64,000 bases of DNA from Ashinkailepas kermadecensis (GCA_034440615.1 JAOTOM010005105.1:1-64000), one strand, 5' to 3'; numbered from the stretch's first letter, positions 1 through 31,300 are shown. Notes: generated by a model not told the origin, from the letters alone. Made by a program: numbers and translations.

Positions 1-1026
1 CCATGGGGAAAAGCCAACATTGAGGGGACAAATTACCCCCTCATAAGCATGCAATACAACATCCATGCCCCATATGAAATGGGATGAATGATGTTTTTAA
101 ATGCATTTTCTTCCAACAAACTTCTTTTCTGTTATTACAGCCTGCATGCGATGCGCCCCTAAACCACAATAACTAACTAACTAACTAACCGCCTGCATGA
201 TTAGAGCTTCCCAGCTTCCATACCTTCTCAACGTCATTTACAAAACGGCACAGCACAGCGAAAACGATGGGCGTGACGGCGTGGAATGTGAAGGCTTGGA
301 TTATGTATGTACTGACATTGTTGCATTGTTGCATTGTCATTTATGCATTGGTGTTCAATGCTTGTTCTTGCCGTGAATTTATTCGCTGAGGATATATTTT
401 AGCTCGTGTGACAGCTGCCTTGCAGCCAGCACCAAATGTTATAAAAAAACAAATTCCTAAGATGACGCTAAAAAAACTAATGCAATCCACTTCTCGTTGT
501 CACCTTTACGAAATTGTCGTCCTTGGACTGAGAAATGGTCGTTCAAGCTTTGCTTATGACATCAAGCTGATGGGAATAAATAACAGTAGTGATGAATCTA
601 GCTATATTCAGTTAGACTTGGAGGACTTAAAAGTGGGTTGATCAATGGCAGATATCTGTAAGATATGCTTAGCACCAGCCCCGCCAGCTCGCTGCAATCT
701 AGAGGCCAGCGGGAAGATTCGAGAAAGCATTGAGACGATGGTTTGTTTTGGCACTTATGCATTTATCCAAATATTACTTATTTATACCCTGGTATGGCCC
801 AGTTTTCAGCCGAAATGATTAGTGCTATTGCGTTTTGAGTAAATGATGCACCATGCCAAGAACAAACAAAAAACCAATATGAAATCATGTTTCCCATCCT
901 CGAACCATAGTATAAGAGCCTAAAAACAATATGAGACCCTAACACAATGGAGGCCCCCTTTCGGGTAACAGGAGGCCCCCTTTCGACCTTGCCCCCCCTG
1001 GAAGAATTTCGTGGCGACGCCACTGC
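1..1026. repeat. Direct repeat R1, copy 1 (cut by window edge)
   Basis: This block is repeated in the same orientation at 4045-5020 with only scattered differences, and both copies end at the same point (GTGGCGACGCCACTGCT). Copy 1 carries about 55 extra bases near 143-195, including a short CTAA run, between two CCTGCATG words; copy 2 has just one such word, so this looks like a small insertion with an 8-bp flanking duplication. A 77-codon frame at 408-641 is not kept open in copy 2, so I do not call a gene. The family is probably a non-autonomous transposable element. Its left end lies outside the window. Confidence 0.8.
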
Positions 1027-1029
1027 TCA

Positions 1030-1730
1030 TTGGGACCAAAACAAATGAAGCCGGAGCAACGAAGAACAATCCGGACATGGATAATCACTCTGGGGGCCCA
1101 ACAATGACGCCAAAAGCCTCCAAAACGCATTGGACCCCCAAAAAGTGTCGAGGCCGCTATAGCTCGCGCTAGGGATCCAAGAAAATAACGTCGGGGCCCA
1201 AAAGATCACATTGGACCCAAAAAAGTCGCGTCGCAGCCCTTGAAAATCACACTGGAGGCCCAGAAGGTCGCGCCGGGGCCCCAAAAGTTGCAGCTGCCCT
1301 CAAAATCAATTTTAACCGGAATGTCACTCTGGGACAAAAAAACTCCTTCAGTGGCCGCAGTGCTATATCAAAGGGGCAAATGCCCCTCCATCCTGAGAGG
1401 GATAAGCTCCCAAGAATCATGTCGGGGCCTCAAAAATCGCGCTGGTGCCACCAAAATTCGCGTCGGTCCACCAGAATTCGCGTATGGGTCTCCAAATAAA
1501 TACGGCGAGCCCCGGAAAACTCGCTCCGAGGCCCGAAAAATTGCGACAGGAACCGCCAAAATCGCGTTGGGGCCACAGCTAAATACAACGCATCGCACAA
1601 ACTCGAACCGGGCTCCCCAAATATCGCGCTTGGGACCCACAATTCCCATCGGTAGTCCCGTCGAGGCTCTAAAAAATTGCCCTCTAGGGCCACACGTAAG
1701 CACAGTGTGACCACAAACACAAACACAAAT
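1030..1730 (+). repeat. Degenerate 21-bp-period GGGGCCC/AAAATCGCG minisatellite
   Basis: GGNCCC-like words recur about every 21 bases (for example near 1214, 1235, 1256 and 1277), each followed by an A-run and then TCGCG-like sequence. Units are strongly diverged but the spacing is kept. Because 21 is a multiple of three, long frames open on both strands; they are repeat artefacts, not genes. Related arrays occur at 11.2-11.9, 27.2-27.8, 31.5 and 46.4-46.9 kb. Confidence 0.75.
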
Positions 1731-2450
1731 CAAGCTGGAGCCCTCCAAAATAAGGATGGATTCCAACAACTAAATGCCCAGGTAAAAAAATGGCTCTGGA
1801 GCACCAAACATATTATCAGATGCCTTCACAAATTGCGTACGGCACCGAAAAACAAACCGGATCTCGAACAATCGAGGTGGGATACAAAAACATGGCGCCA
1901 AGTGCTCGAGAAATCAGGCCGGGATTCGGACTTTAAAAAAAATCAGAAAAGTTTCACAAAATCATATTGAGCCCAGAAAACTGGGGTTGGGTCTCCGGAA
2001 CCACGCGCCTGGGTGCGATAAGCCACTCTGGGACCTAGAAACATCGTACCGAAGCCCCAAAATTGTACTTGGGCCCCACAAGTGTGCGTCAGAAGCCCAA
2101 AATAAACACATCGGGACCCTAAGAGCACAACGGGGGCCGAAAATACAACTGACCCTCCAAAGCGCACAGTCTCACAAAAAGCGACAGGGCCTTAACACAT
2201 GCGTTGCAGCCATAGATATACATACCGGGAGGTCTAAAAAATACACCGGAAGCTCTCAAGGCACACAGGGGTCATGATAACGCACAATAGCCTGAACAGG
2301 TGGCTGGGGCCGCAAAAGGCAACATGGTTCCAAAGCAAACAAAAAGACCGGCGCTAAATAAACACATCGGGATCTTCGAAAACGCCGACACGTCAAAAAA
2401 ATTACTCGGTGCACAAAAATTCAACAAACCCTAAAACGAGCAGGGGGTTC
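1727..2450 (+). repeat. Left arm of 0.73 kb inverted repeat
   Basis: This stretch is the diverged reverse complement of 2966-3705. Matching landmarks are AATCAAGCTGGAGCCCTCC at 1727 against its complement near 3690, and ACCCTAAAACGAGCAGGG near 2440 against its complement near 2968. The arm is made of the same GGGCCC/A-rich units as the preceding minisatellite. No protein-coding signature is visible. Confidence 0.8.
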
Positions 2451-2965
2451 GAAAATGCTTTAGGCCCCTAACAAAAATGGATTGGAGCCATAATACACAA
2501 TCATAGACCAAGAAAGACGCAACGAGTCCAAAAAGAACGCCAAGGCTTGGCCTCGGTTCGGTATCCAATCTGGGAGGATAGCAGCAAAGATATGAAGTGC
2601 ATCAAAGCTCAGCGGAAACCGCATTTCATAACTACCAGAAAATGTGGGAAGTAGGAAACTAATGATCGAATTTAATCAATCGACTTTTCGAAGCGAACGC
2701 CCATGCGAATCATTCCATCACGCCAAATATGGCGCAAGTCTATCATGTGGCAGCAATTAGCAAAACGCAGAAGGCCTAGCAGAAACCATAGCATCGCACG
2801 AAGTGTGGCGAATGCACCGAATACGAAAAATGGGTGTGCACTGACGTTGCCGTCGTGGCGACCGGGTGTTATGAACTGGAATGCCTGAAATTGTAAAATT
2901 TTGTATTTTAAAGTGGTGGGTAATACATTTTACTTTGAAGTTATGGGCCTAATACATCTTCTAAA
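2451..2965. other. Spacer of the inverted repeat, no gene seen
   Basis: This 0.5 kb sits between the two arms. A 61-codon frame at 2703-2888 has no recognisable motif, and I see no tRNA or terminal-repeat signature. It may be the unique centre of a foldback-type element, or a remnant of whatever sequence was present before the inverted duplication. Confidence 0.5.
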
Positions 2966-3705
2966 CCCTGCTCGTTTTAGGGCCTTGTTGTGTTTTTTTT
3001 GTGCACCGAGTATTTTTTACGTGTCTGGGCGTTTTCGAAGATCCCGATGTGTTTATCTAGCCCCCGGTCGTTTTGTACGTTTTGGAACCATGTTGCCTTT
3101 TGTGGCCCCAGCCTCTTTTCCAGGCCCTTGTGCGTTCTCATGGCCCCTGTGCGCCTTGCGAGCTTGCAGTGTATTTTTCTTAGAGCTCCCGGTATGTTTA
3201 TTTAGGGCTGCAACGCATGTTTTAAGGCCCTATCGCTTTTTGGCAGACTCTGTGCGCTTTGGAGGGCTAGTTGTACTTTCTGGCACCGTTGTACTCTTAG
3301 GGTCCCGCTGTGTATATTTGGGGCTTCTGACGCACATTTGTGGGGCCCCAGTATGATTTTGGGGCTTCGGTGCGATTTTGTCTGGGTCCCAGCGCGACTT
3401 ATCGCGCCCAGGCGCGTGGTTCCGGAGACCCAACGCCAGCTTTCTGGGCTCAACGCGATTTGTGTGGATCTTTTCTGTTTTTTTTTTAAAGTCCGGATCC
3501 CGGCCTGATTTTCGAACCTCTGACGCCATGTTTTTTGTATCCCACCTCGATTTTTCGAGATCCGGTATGCTTTTCGGTGTCATACGCAATTTTAGAAGGC
3601 ATCTGGAAAAAAATATTCGGTGCAACAGAGCCATTTTTGCTGACCCGGACATTTATTTGTTGGAATCTCTCCTTTTTTGGAGGGCTCCAGCTTGATTTTT
3701 GGGAT
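2966..3705 (-). repeat. Right arm of 0.73 kb inverted repeat
   Basis: Diverged reverse complement of 1727-2450 (see that entry). Frames open on both strands (for example 2901-3356 plus, 3230-3652 minus) because of the 21-bp period and do not look like proteins. Confidence 0.8.
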
Positions 3706-4044
3706 ACCGATCCGGGTTTGTGGTATACGTGTAATTTCAGCAGTGTGAGGTAACTTATCAAGGGATACCAAAAGAAAACCTTAGAACTGAGTGGTGGAGT
3801 TAGGGTTGAAATCCGACCAATCAGAAACCATAGTGGTAGATTAGGCCCCTCCACAGGACAATTTAGTTGATGACTAATTATATTATGTCGAAATGTACCC
3901 TTTGACAAAATAGCGGTCGAAATCCAAGGACTTTTTAATGGTCGTAGGTGCCCCCCCCTCTCCCTGCAAATCCGTTTGCCCCCTCCTGCTTGATGCAAAT
4001 ATAGGCACTCCACTGGTCCCTCAATAATTTTCCGAAACATACGC
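3706..4044. repeat. Flank of composite GGGGCCC repeat
   Basis: This stretch resembles 31680-31930 and, more weakly, 39040-39240. Shared blocks include CCCCTCCACAGGA or CCCCTACACAGGA, then GTTG..AC/CATAAATTAT-like sequence, then CCTTTGACAAA. It therefore appears to be one end of the composite repeat family that carries the 21-bp minisatellite. No gene is visible. Confidence 0.5.
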
Positions 4045-5020
4045 CCATGGGGAAAAGCCAACATTGAGGCGACAAATTACCCCTTATAAGCATACAATAC
4101 AACATCCATGCCCCATATGAAATGGAATGAGTGATGTTTTTAAATGCATTTTCTTCCAAAAAACTTCTTTTCTGTTATTACAGCCTGCATGATTAGAGCT
4201 TCCCAGCTTCCATGCCTTCTCAACGTCATTTACAAAACGGTACAGCACAGCGAAAACGATGGGCGTGACGGCGTGGAATTTGAAGGCTTGGATTATGTAT
4301 GTACTGACATTGTTGCATTGTTGCATTGTCATTTATGCATTGGTGTTCAATGCTTGTTCTTGCCGTGAATTTATTCGCTGAGGATATATTTTAGCTCGTG
4401 TGACAGTTGCCTTGCAGCCAGCACCAAATGTTATAAAAATAAACAAATTCCTTAGATTACGCTAAAAAAACCAATGCAATCCACTTCTCGTTGTCACCTT
4501 TACGAAATTGTCGTCCTTGGACTGAGAAATGGTCGTTCAAGCTTTGCTTATGACATCAAGCTGGTGGGAATAAATAACAGTAGTGATGAATCTAGCTATA
4601 TTCAGTTAGACTTGGAGGACTTAAAAGTGGGTTGATCAATGGGAGATATCTGTAAGATATGCTTAGCACCAGCCCCGCCAGCTCGCTGCAATCTAGAGGC
4701 CAGCGGGAAGATTCGAGAAAGCATTGAGACGATGGTTTGTTTTGGCACTTATGTATTTATCCAAATATTACTTATTTATACCCTGGTATGGCCCAGTTTT
4801 CAGCGAAAATGATTAGTGCTATTACGTTTTGAGTAAATGATGCACCATGCCAAGAACAAACAAAAACCAATATGAAATCATGTTCCCCATCCTCGAACCA
4901 TAGTATAAGAGCCTAAAAACAATATGAGACCCTAACACAATGGAGGCCCCCTTTCGGGGAACAGGAGGCCCCCTTCCGACCTTGCCCCCCCTGGGAGAAT
5001 TTCGTGGCGACGCCACTGCT
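4045..5020. repeat. Direct repeat R1, copy 2
   Basis: Second copy of the repeat at 1-1026, same orientation, ending in the same imperfect palindrome GTGGCGACGCCAC. It lacks the ~55-base insertion of copy 1. No protein frame is shared by the two copies. Confidence 0.8.
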
Positions 5021-5858
5021 TGTTGCTTTTACGATAATGTTGTGGCATAAAAATGCATCGAAACTTTTAGTCGGTTGGGCAATAAGCATGGGGAACTTGG
5101 AGAATCCTTACATTAAATCGGATGGTAAAATATATAGTTCCTAATTTGATCAATGTTCTGGTGAGGTACACTAAATATGAATCAATATCACACGGCAACC
5201 TTCCCTCGATAACCCCAAGACCAATAGAGTCAAAACGATTTACTTTACACTTGGTGCATATTCGGAAACAAGCCGCCCTCAAACCAAAAACGATCTCTCA
5301 ATCGCACAAATTCCCACTACCATGCATTCTGTTTGTACATGACGTGTCAGGTCATGCCAAATATAACTACTGGTTCTGATGACAACTTAAATGCACTTAG
5401 TATAAAACAATAATTCACCCACATGGGCTTACGCTGCTAACATGTGACCAAGAAACTTAGTAAATAAAGCAAAAAACAAAATGACGTCCTCCCCAACAAA
5501 TACACAAACACGTAAACCAGGCAAGCCATTTAGACAAGTCTAGAAATCAACCAACCGCAACGCCTGAGAACATTTCAAGTGTCCACAGATAACTTGGTGC
5601 GTACAGGAAAATCAGTAATACCCCCGTGCCGAAATCGCCGTCTCTCAATCTACTGAAGAAAAGCAACTGCTGCGAACATCTGTACCCACGCATATGCACA
5701 TGCATCCTATCCTACCTCGCGTGTATCTATCCCTACCTCGCGCACATTCAGAATGAGTACGTCCTTGCGCAAGGGCGGATCCAGGGTTGGGGGATGGGCC
5801 ATACGACCATGCCCCAAGCCAATCCAAACTGTTCCCTACGACTGCGCCAAACCCTTAC
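5021..5858. other. Sequence downstream of the last recognised SQOR exon
   Basis: This is SQOR intron, since exon G ends in a splice donor at 5858. I searched the minus strand by eye for the short terminal exon (expected to start with a Gly-Tyr-Trp-like motif) and did not find it here or further left, so it is probably beyond position 1. A short GCGGATCCAGGGTTGGGG at about 5775 resembles the end of the hAT-like element found at 37.7 and 61.7 kb. Confidence 0.5.
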
Positions 5859-24737
<18,879 letters not shown>

Positions 24738-26156
24738 CTGACGAGGGAGAAGAGCATTTCACCGGTGTGTCGTGAGCAAGGCGGCATGTGTGGCCGGGTG
24801 TTCGTTCACCTGACTCACCCTCGGCACAACTTGTCAGGGTTGTGAATTAGAAGCCAAACGTTTCCAAGGCTATTTATCGGTTGCTACATTCCACCCGGAC
24901 TCTGATAAGCACCGCTTTTGGTAATCTGCCTATTGGCTGCTAATCAGGAATTCTCACCCAGGTGATGCATCAAATAATATGCACGACCGCCACTATTCAC
25001 CAATAGAAATCATGGAAACAGTAATATGCATCAGTTTTTTGTATTGTGAAATTGAGCAATGAGCACCTGAAAATGAAGTAATTTTACATTGTCCACAACT
25101 GTAATTACAAAACGAGAAAAGGACATCCTCATCATTCCACTAAGATCGCCAAGTAAATTTTAACCGCAGAAGAGACGGAGGAGCACCATGAGGTGGAGCA
25201 AGATAAGAACAGTCCAGTGCGGCGTGATATGTTCGCAGCACCTTGGTGGCTAGTACGAGAGCAATCTGCTCAGATGTACAGTCTGATCCCAGACCGCCGA
25301 AGCAAACCGTCCTGGTAGTGTCTAATCCAATCTCTGTCGCTCCAACTCAGTGTATGACCTCGGTGGCACCGCTGCTGAACCGGACTAGCCATGGTGCACC
25401 GTCTGTCCCCATTCACCCTGTGCTGTGCACACGGTCCGTTCCCAGCCACCCCGCTCGGCGCTCACGCTTCGTCATCAGCTACCCTGACCGGTACACCTAT
25501 GTGTTCATCTAGCAGGTTCGCATGGACATGAGAGTTTCGAATATCATGAATGAGCGCATATTGTCCACAGTGACAACAATTCACGCCGAAACAGAAACAG
25601 AAAAAGTACCTTTCCGTGATAGCATGTCGTAGTACCGCGCACTATGGAGTCGTACCAGTATACGCCTATAAATAAGGAAAATCGCATTTTATGATTTCGT
25701 AGACTTTAAATGACAGTATTGCGGCACACTATGGACACATGAGCGACGCTTATGCATGGCGTTCTTATAAATGCTTGTTCACAATTACTATTCATTGCTT
25801 ATCAGGTAAAAACACCAAGCGAAAATGTCATGCCGATATGGATAATACGTGCTCATTCACAGGTGTTCATTCAGAGTAGCCTTGTACCACACACCATAGC
25901 AGACGAGTAAACAAAATAAAAACCGTTGTGCATTGGGATAGTTATTTCACGATCCCATGGACATGGCAGGACAGAATTTCAGCATGGCATGAACAAGTCA
26001 GTCGAACTTCTGATGTTCATGAGTGTATGTATAAACTCATTCTTCGCAACTATCATGCGTTATTAACCACACCAAAAAGTATGACGAGACCAGGCCCAAA
26101 TCCTATAGTTTTATTTGGAGAAATACCTCGAAAAGACTCGAGCACGCTGTGGGAGG
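24738..26156. other. Upstream of SQOR exon A; no exon identified
   Basis: Exon A starts mid-codon, so at least one 5' coding exon with a mitochondrial leader is expected on the minus strand here or further right. Leader peptides are poorly conserved and I could not recognise one. A frame at 25243-25512 plus has no known motif. Confidence 0.5.
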
Positions 26157-26740
26157 ACGCTGGCCAGCAGCGGCTGTGCATGGCTGCTGTGAGCGGCCAG
26201 TGCCGTGGACAGCAGCGGCTGTGCATGGCTGCTGTGAGCGGCCAGTGCCGTGGACAGCGGAGGCTGTGCATGGCTGCTGTTAGCGGCCAGTGTCGTGGAC
26301 AGCGGAAGCTGTGCATGGCTGCTGCGGGAGGCTAGTGCCGTGGACAGCAGCGGCTGTGCATGGCTGCTGTGAGCGGCCAGTGCCGTGGACAGCAGCGGCT
26401 GTGCATGGCTGCTGTTAGCGGCCAGTGTCGTGGACAGCGGAAGCTGTGCATGGCTGCTGCGGGAGGCTAGTGCCGTGGACAGCAGCGGCTGTGCATGGCT
26501 GCTGTGAGCGGCCAGTGCCGTGGACAGCAGCGGCTGTGCATGGCTGCTGTGAGCGGCCAGTGCCGTGGACAGCGGCGGCTGTGCATGGCTGCTGTTAGCG
26601 GCCAGTGTCGTGGACAGCGGAGGCTGTGCATGGCTGCTGCGGGAGGCCAGTGTCGTGGACAGCAGCGGCTGTGCATGGCTGCTGTGAGCGGCCAGTGCCG
26701 TGGACAGCAGCGGCTGTGCATGGCTGCTGTGAGCGGCCAG
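26157..26740. repeat. 45-bp minisatellite, about 13 units
   Basis: Unit: GGCCAGTGCCGTGGACAGCA followed by GCGGCTGTGCATGGCTGC and TGTGAGC. Variants end in TTAGC or in CGGGAGGC, and some units carry GGAG, GGAA or GGCG in place of AGCG. The variants are arranged in short higher-order blocks, so the array has grown by block duplication. Because 45 is a multiple of three it opens frames on both strands (the longest is 223 codons, minus, 26111-26782). Units are too similar to test for coding constraint, so I do not call a protein. Confidence 0.95.
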
Positions 26741-27209
26741 CAGCCGTTTCTGTCGGCGGCTGCCGTGGTGGACGGCATTCAATGCGAATGAATTGTGCTA
26801 AAGTTGATGGGGTAACGGGCTGCCGCAGTGTGTGGTTGCCGACATTGAAGGTTGGAGTGGATAACGGCTGCGCTGCGTGTTAGCTGCCATGAACAGTCTC
26901 TTTGGTGCAGGGCTGTAACGAAGGATGGCTGATACCATTGGTACATACCGTACAGTGTGGGCATAGGGGAGAGGAGGATCAGGACCCATGCCCCTCCCTC
27001 CCCCTATTTGGATGGAATGATATGGCAAGAATCGACTCGGGAAAAACCCTGCTCACATCTTCATTCATTGCATTTCCACGTGTACATTACCCTTCCAGGC
27101 CTCACCTTACTTCCCATGTGTGATCACCTTGAGGTAAGCACAACAGCACAAGCCACATGCCGCTTTTATCTGCACGATGTTTGCACCCCCTGCTAAAGCT
27201 GGGCCCATC
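26741..27209. other. Non-coding stretch, nothing recognised
   Basis: Unique-looking sequence between the 45-bp minisatellite and the GGGGCCC array; no domain or RNA signature. Confidence 0.5.
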
Positions 27210-27800
27210 TTGGGGTAAAAAAAATCCTCTCACGGGTCGTGGACCCCCAAGAATCGCGTCGGGGCTCGGAAATATTACGCCGAGGCCACGAAGAAAATCA
27301 CGGCTGGACCTAAAAAATCACGCCGAAGTACCCCAAGATCGTATTCGGGCCCCAACTCCAAATTTTCCATGGTGTCCAACAGAAAAATTGCGTCGGGGTT
27401 CAAAATAAATACAACGGGCCCAAAAAATCGAGATCTGGCTCCAAACATTCCCGTGAAGGCACCCAAAACATGTCGTAGAGCTTCCAAACTGGCACGTGAT
27501 CCCGAAAAAAATCGTACCGTGGCAAAAGTGTCGCGCAAGGCCCTCAACACAACGCGACGCCCCAAGAATTCGCGTCACACAATTAAACACGGCGGGGCCC
27601 TAAAAGCACACCCCGGAAAACCGAAAGCGTACCGCGGCTTTACAATACGTGCCATAAAAGCGACATGACTTTACAATATGCGCCGGAACCCTCACTAAAC
27701 ACACTGGGAGATCTCAAGAACACATCAGAGGCCCTCAAGGCGCATCGGGGATACAAAGACTGCACGAAGGTCCCAAAAAGAGGTCGGGGCCCGAAAAAGA
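27210..27800 (+). repeat. 21-bp-period GGGGCCC minisatellite (left flank of LINE A)
   Basis: GGACCC at 27241, GGGGCTC at 27261, GAGGCC at 27282 and GGACC at 27306 show the ~21-bp step, with AAAATCGCG-type filler as in the 1.0-2.4 kb array. The array stops at 27795 where LINE A begins, and similar units reappear at 31510-31590 beyond the LINE. Confidence 0.75.
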
Positions 27801-27988
27801 CAGACAGACAAACAGACAGACTTGTATTGAGGTAATGCACAATGGACTTGTGGCTATCACAACCTCGCGTTAATTAGATAAAACAGCACAGCACAAAAGG
27901 TCAAATCACATAACAATTAAACCGGTGGTCATACATGTCATAATATTTTCTTAAATAATACAAAAAATACAGCAGGGCAAGCAGCAAA

Positions 27989-29867
27989 TCAGTCCGGCAC
28001 GGGCGGCGCGTTAAACAGGTGCCGCCGTAGGTGGCGATCAAAAATCGGCACGGGAAGCCGCATCAGTTCGGGTTGCAACGAGTTGTACATAAGTGGTGCT
28101 CTGGAGCTAAATCGCCTCTTCCCCATCTCAGTGCGGGACCGGGTGGACATACAACTGATAGTCCTGACGGATGGTCCGGTCACGAATCTCCGCCACGGTG
28201 GTGAGATCATGACCCAGTGACTCTGGGTCACCATGACGACGCACCTTGTGCGTGAGGCACAGGGTGTGGTATCTGACCAGGTTCTCGCACTGCGCCAGCC
28301 CAGTCTCCTCAGCAGATCCGAAACATGGTCAAACTTTTTGCGGCCGAAAATTACTTTCGCCGAGTAGTTCATATTTTTTTAATGCGAGATAGGTTCTTTT
28401 TAGTTACGTTACCATACATAGAAATACAGTAGAGGATCTGCGAGAAGACCAGAGCGTTGACCAGCGCGGAGATGACAGCAGGTGGAAGGTGTCCCCTTAG
28501 ATGCGATAGACCACCCAGAACTCCAAAACAACGCCGAGTCACTTCTGAGACGTGCGAGTCCAAGCTGGGCGATCGATCGAAAATAAGACCGATATTTTTG
28601 TTTATTCCGAAATGGTGGGTAGATAGTGATTGCGAAATTTCACCGTGATATATGGTAAGGCACGCAGCTTTTGTGGGCTGCCCAATAGCATCAGCTGTGT
28701 CTTAGGAACGTTAATTTTCAGTCCATTTGCTCGAAACCAGATGTCGATGGAGGCCAAAACTGTTTCCATATGAGCGACATTTTGAATATCAGATCTCTTA
28801 CCACTGACCAAAATTTGGGTGTCGTCGGCGTATTGGATAGCCACTGCGCCTTCGGCGAAAAAGCTGAGGTCGTTGGCGAAGACGCAGTAGAGGAGAGGTC
28901 CGAGATGATACTTGAAAAAAATGCCGATGAGTTGGGCAACGGGGCAGATTTTTTGACGATACCCAGACTGTCAGTAAGGCTGACACTCCGGGTGTGATTC
29001 TGAAGATAAGCCGAAAACCAGGACGTATCGATGGTTAGAGACTTAATTTTGACAGGAGTTTTGAGTGGTCCATCACATCAAAACATTTGCTCAAATCCAG
29101 CAGGCAGAGAAGGGAAACCTCTCCATGGTCACATGCGGATATGATCTGGTCAGATATGGAGGTCAGGGCGGTTTCCGTCGAGTGACGAGAACGGAAACCG
29201 TGCTGAGTTGGAGAGAGGAGGTGGTTATCCGACAGATAATTGCACAGCTGCTGGTGGACGGCACGCTCTACAATTTTCGCAATGACTGGGACGATGGAAA
29301 TAGGACGGAAATTGGAAGGGCTAGAGGGATCACCGGATTTGAAGATGGGATGAACGTGGGAGTGCTTCCAAGAATCACGAACATCGGATTGAGTAATGGT
29401 GGAATTGACCAAATGCAGGAGCACCGCACCTATCGAGTCGAAGCACACCCTGAACATGTGGATGCTGATGCCGTCCTCGCCGCAGGCCGACGAGCCGTTC
29501 ATCCCAGAGACGACGGCTCGCAGCTCAGATAGCGACAACGGCACCAGGGTAAACGCAAATTCACCGACACGCGGCAAACGGCAGGAAATACTCGGCGTCG
29601 CTCCCACACTCCTAACCTCGTCAGCCACACACGGGCCCACGCGGACACAAAATCGGTTAAGGTCATCAGCTGTCGCGTCGGGCAGCTTGCGAATGGTCTG
29701 CTTGCCGCCGACGAATGACCTGATATGGCGCCACATTGACCTCCGCCCATCCTCACGGATGCGCCGCTCAACATCGTCGCGGCTATCACGCCTAATCGTC
29801 GATCGTACAGCTCGGTTGGCGTCCCTGTACTCCGTAGACTGGTGTCAATAGACAGCCAGCGCACCAC
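27989..29867 (-). pseudogene. LINE A reverse transcriptase and C-terminal domain (degenerate)
   Basis: 29736-29035 encodes HPIFKSGDPSSPSNFRPIS, then QHGFRSRHSTETAL and CLLDLSKCFDVMDHSKLL: RT fingers and palm motifs, including the first catalytic Asp. A frameshift near 28940 is followed by SLGPLLYCVF-like sequence read as LGPLLYCVFANDLS, then the catalytic YADD motif (about 28840) and GLKINVPKTQLM. The C-terminal part (28563-28372) gives VNALVFSQILYCISMYG and, after another frame change, TEMGKRRFSSRAP and YNSLQPEL. Broken by frameshifts, not functional. Confidence 0.92.
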
Positions 29868-30179
29868 GGCGGAGACACATCAAAGCTTTGGTTCCATCCG
29901 ATACAACCGGGGCGCTATGGTTCCTGATTTTCTGATGATCTGGTCCCGATGGGAGCATGGATGTCAATGATGGGTAAAAAGAGGGCAGAAAACAGTCACA
30001 CTTCATCGTGACGGAGGGAGAATTAAGAACAGAACTCCAGTCAGCCCCCCCCAAAAAAAAGATCATGAAGCAAAACATTCGGTTCTGTACGGCGAAAGTA
30101 TCGGGAGCAAACAGTGGTGCCGCTCGATCTAGATCTAGGCACATTGACAGAAACACGAACAAATCTATGCAGACTAAAG

Positions 30180-30988
30180 TTACAACATTTTGTACGGCAG
30201 TGCTTCACAATGTCACGACAGTTGGTGATAACTACGTCAAGAAGAGAGCCAGCTGAATAGGTGGGCTAGGTCACACACTGAAATAATTCAAAAATAAGAT
30301 CAGATAGCGCACGCCTGCCTAGGTCTGAGTCTGGCTTACGCAAGTCACAATTTAAATATCCGCAAATAAAAAGTTCGGACTTGGGGTAGTCCACAATCAC
30401 ACGTTGGAATTGTGCTTCCAGGTCTGCCAAGTTCGCTTTCAGGTCGGTCACATTCCGTCTCGGTGGACGGTATGCGGTGCACATAATGAATTGACGCTTA
30501 CTGTCTGGCTTAACTAATATCCACGTCTCCAGCTTGCTGTTGGGATGGTTGACAGCCGTTGTTATTTTCAGGAGATACGCGCTGATGCCGTCCCTGGTGG
30601 CCAACGCCACTCCACCATACCCTCGCCCGTCGGGGCGATCGGTCCGGTGCAACTGGTACCCAGGCGGCAACAGCAGTCTGTTGGGCGTCGTAGGCTTCAG
30701 CCAGGTTTCGTCCAGGCATATGTCATACTTGTTACGATGTAGTATGTCAGAAATTTCCAGTAATTTGGGCTTAATGCTTTGGATGTTAAGCACGCAAATG
30801 GTGAGTCTTGAACCGGGAGCTGGCCACAGGTTCCTCTCTCGGCGTTGGGCGACTTTGCTCCCACGCTTCCTAGCACCGGACGCGCGTCTACCGCGCCTGC
30901 TCCGGCGAGGGTGGCCGCCGGAGCTCGCTGATAGGTCGCCCGGCAGCGCTGATCCAGTGCTGGTGGGCACGCAGACACCTAGCGACAC
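30180..30988 (-). pseudogene. LINE A endonuclease domain (degenerate)
   Basis: A 240-codon frame (30266-30988) encodes a basic N-terminal tract and then the endonuclease: LNIQSIKPK, DICLDETWL, GGVALATRD, YRPPRRN and FICGYLNCD. The family motif is normally GDxN; here the Asp reads Tyr, removing a catalytic residue. The domain continues after a frameshift with SLLDVVIT near 30230. This enzyme nicks target DNA to prime reverse transcription. Confidence 0.88.
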
Positions 30989-31300
30989 CTAGCGACGTGC
31001 CGCTGTTTCCAAGGTCACGGGGACCGGCGCGAGTCGAGTGCCGGGCGAAGGCAGGCGGGGGCAGGCGGGGGCAGGCGAACAGCAGGGGCCGCAACCAGCA
31101 CGAGCGCGCGCACAACAGCCAGCGGCACAACGAGCCCAGTAAGTCACGGTGACTGGGAACACGCATCAGTCCCATGATGTGATTTAAGACGATGATGTCC
31201 GTCGTCGTCCGTCAGAGCTGGTAGGTCGCGGTCATCGACGGCGATCGTCGACGACCGCCGTCCTCTAGTAGAGCCGGATCGACGCTGCTCGAACTCGCTC

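Larger units (their letters stand above)
27801..31300 (-). mobile_element. LINE A: CR1/Jockey-group non-LTR retrotransposon, broken
   Basis: From 5' to 3' on the minus strand: apurinic-type endonuclease (30830-30180), linker, reverse transcriptase (29736-28600), C-terminal region (28563-27989), and a 3' end in a CTGT/GTCT-type simple repeat at 27801-27823. The C terminus ends with RRHLFNAPPVPD and a stop at 27989. The order EN-RT without an RNase H domain fits the CR1/L2/Jockey group; I cannot place the clade. Several frameshifts and stops make it immobile. It sits inside a GGGGCCC-type repeat that continues on both sides. Confidence 0.9.

Noticed and set aside
408..641. Small protein of 77 residues in repeat R1
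   Set aside because: The second copy at 4045-5020 has stops in the corresponding frame and the peptide has no recognisable feature.
1240..1769. Frames of 156 (plus) and 133 (minus) codons
   Set aside because: Overlapping frames on both strands come from the 21-bp period; composition follows the DNA repeat and shows no motif.
26111..26782. 223-codon minus-strand repeat protein
   Set aside because: The 45-bp units are almost identical and several other frames are equally open on both strands, so nothing separates coding from chance.
28700..30260. Plus-strand frames at 29065-29532, 29396-29851 and 30534-30992 as genes
   Set aside because: They are antisense shadows of the LINE A endonuclease and reverse transcriptase.
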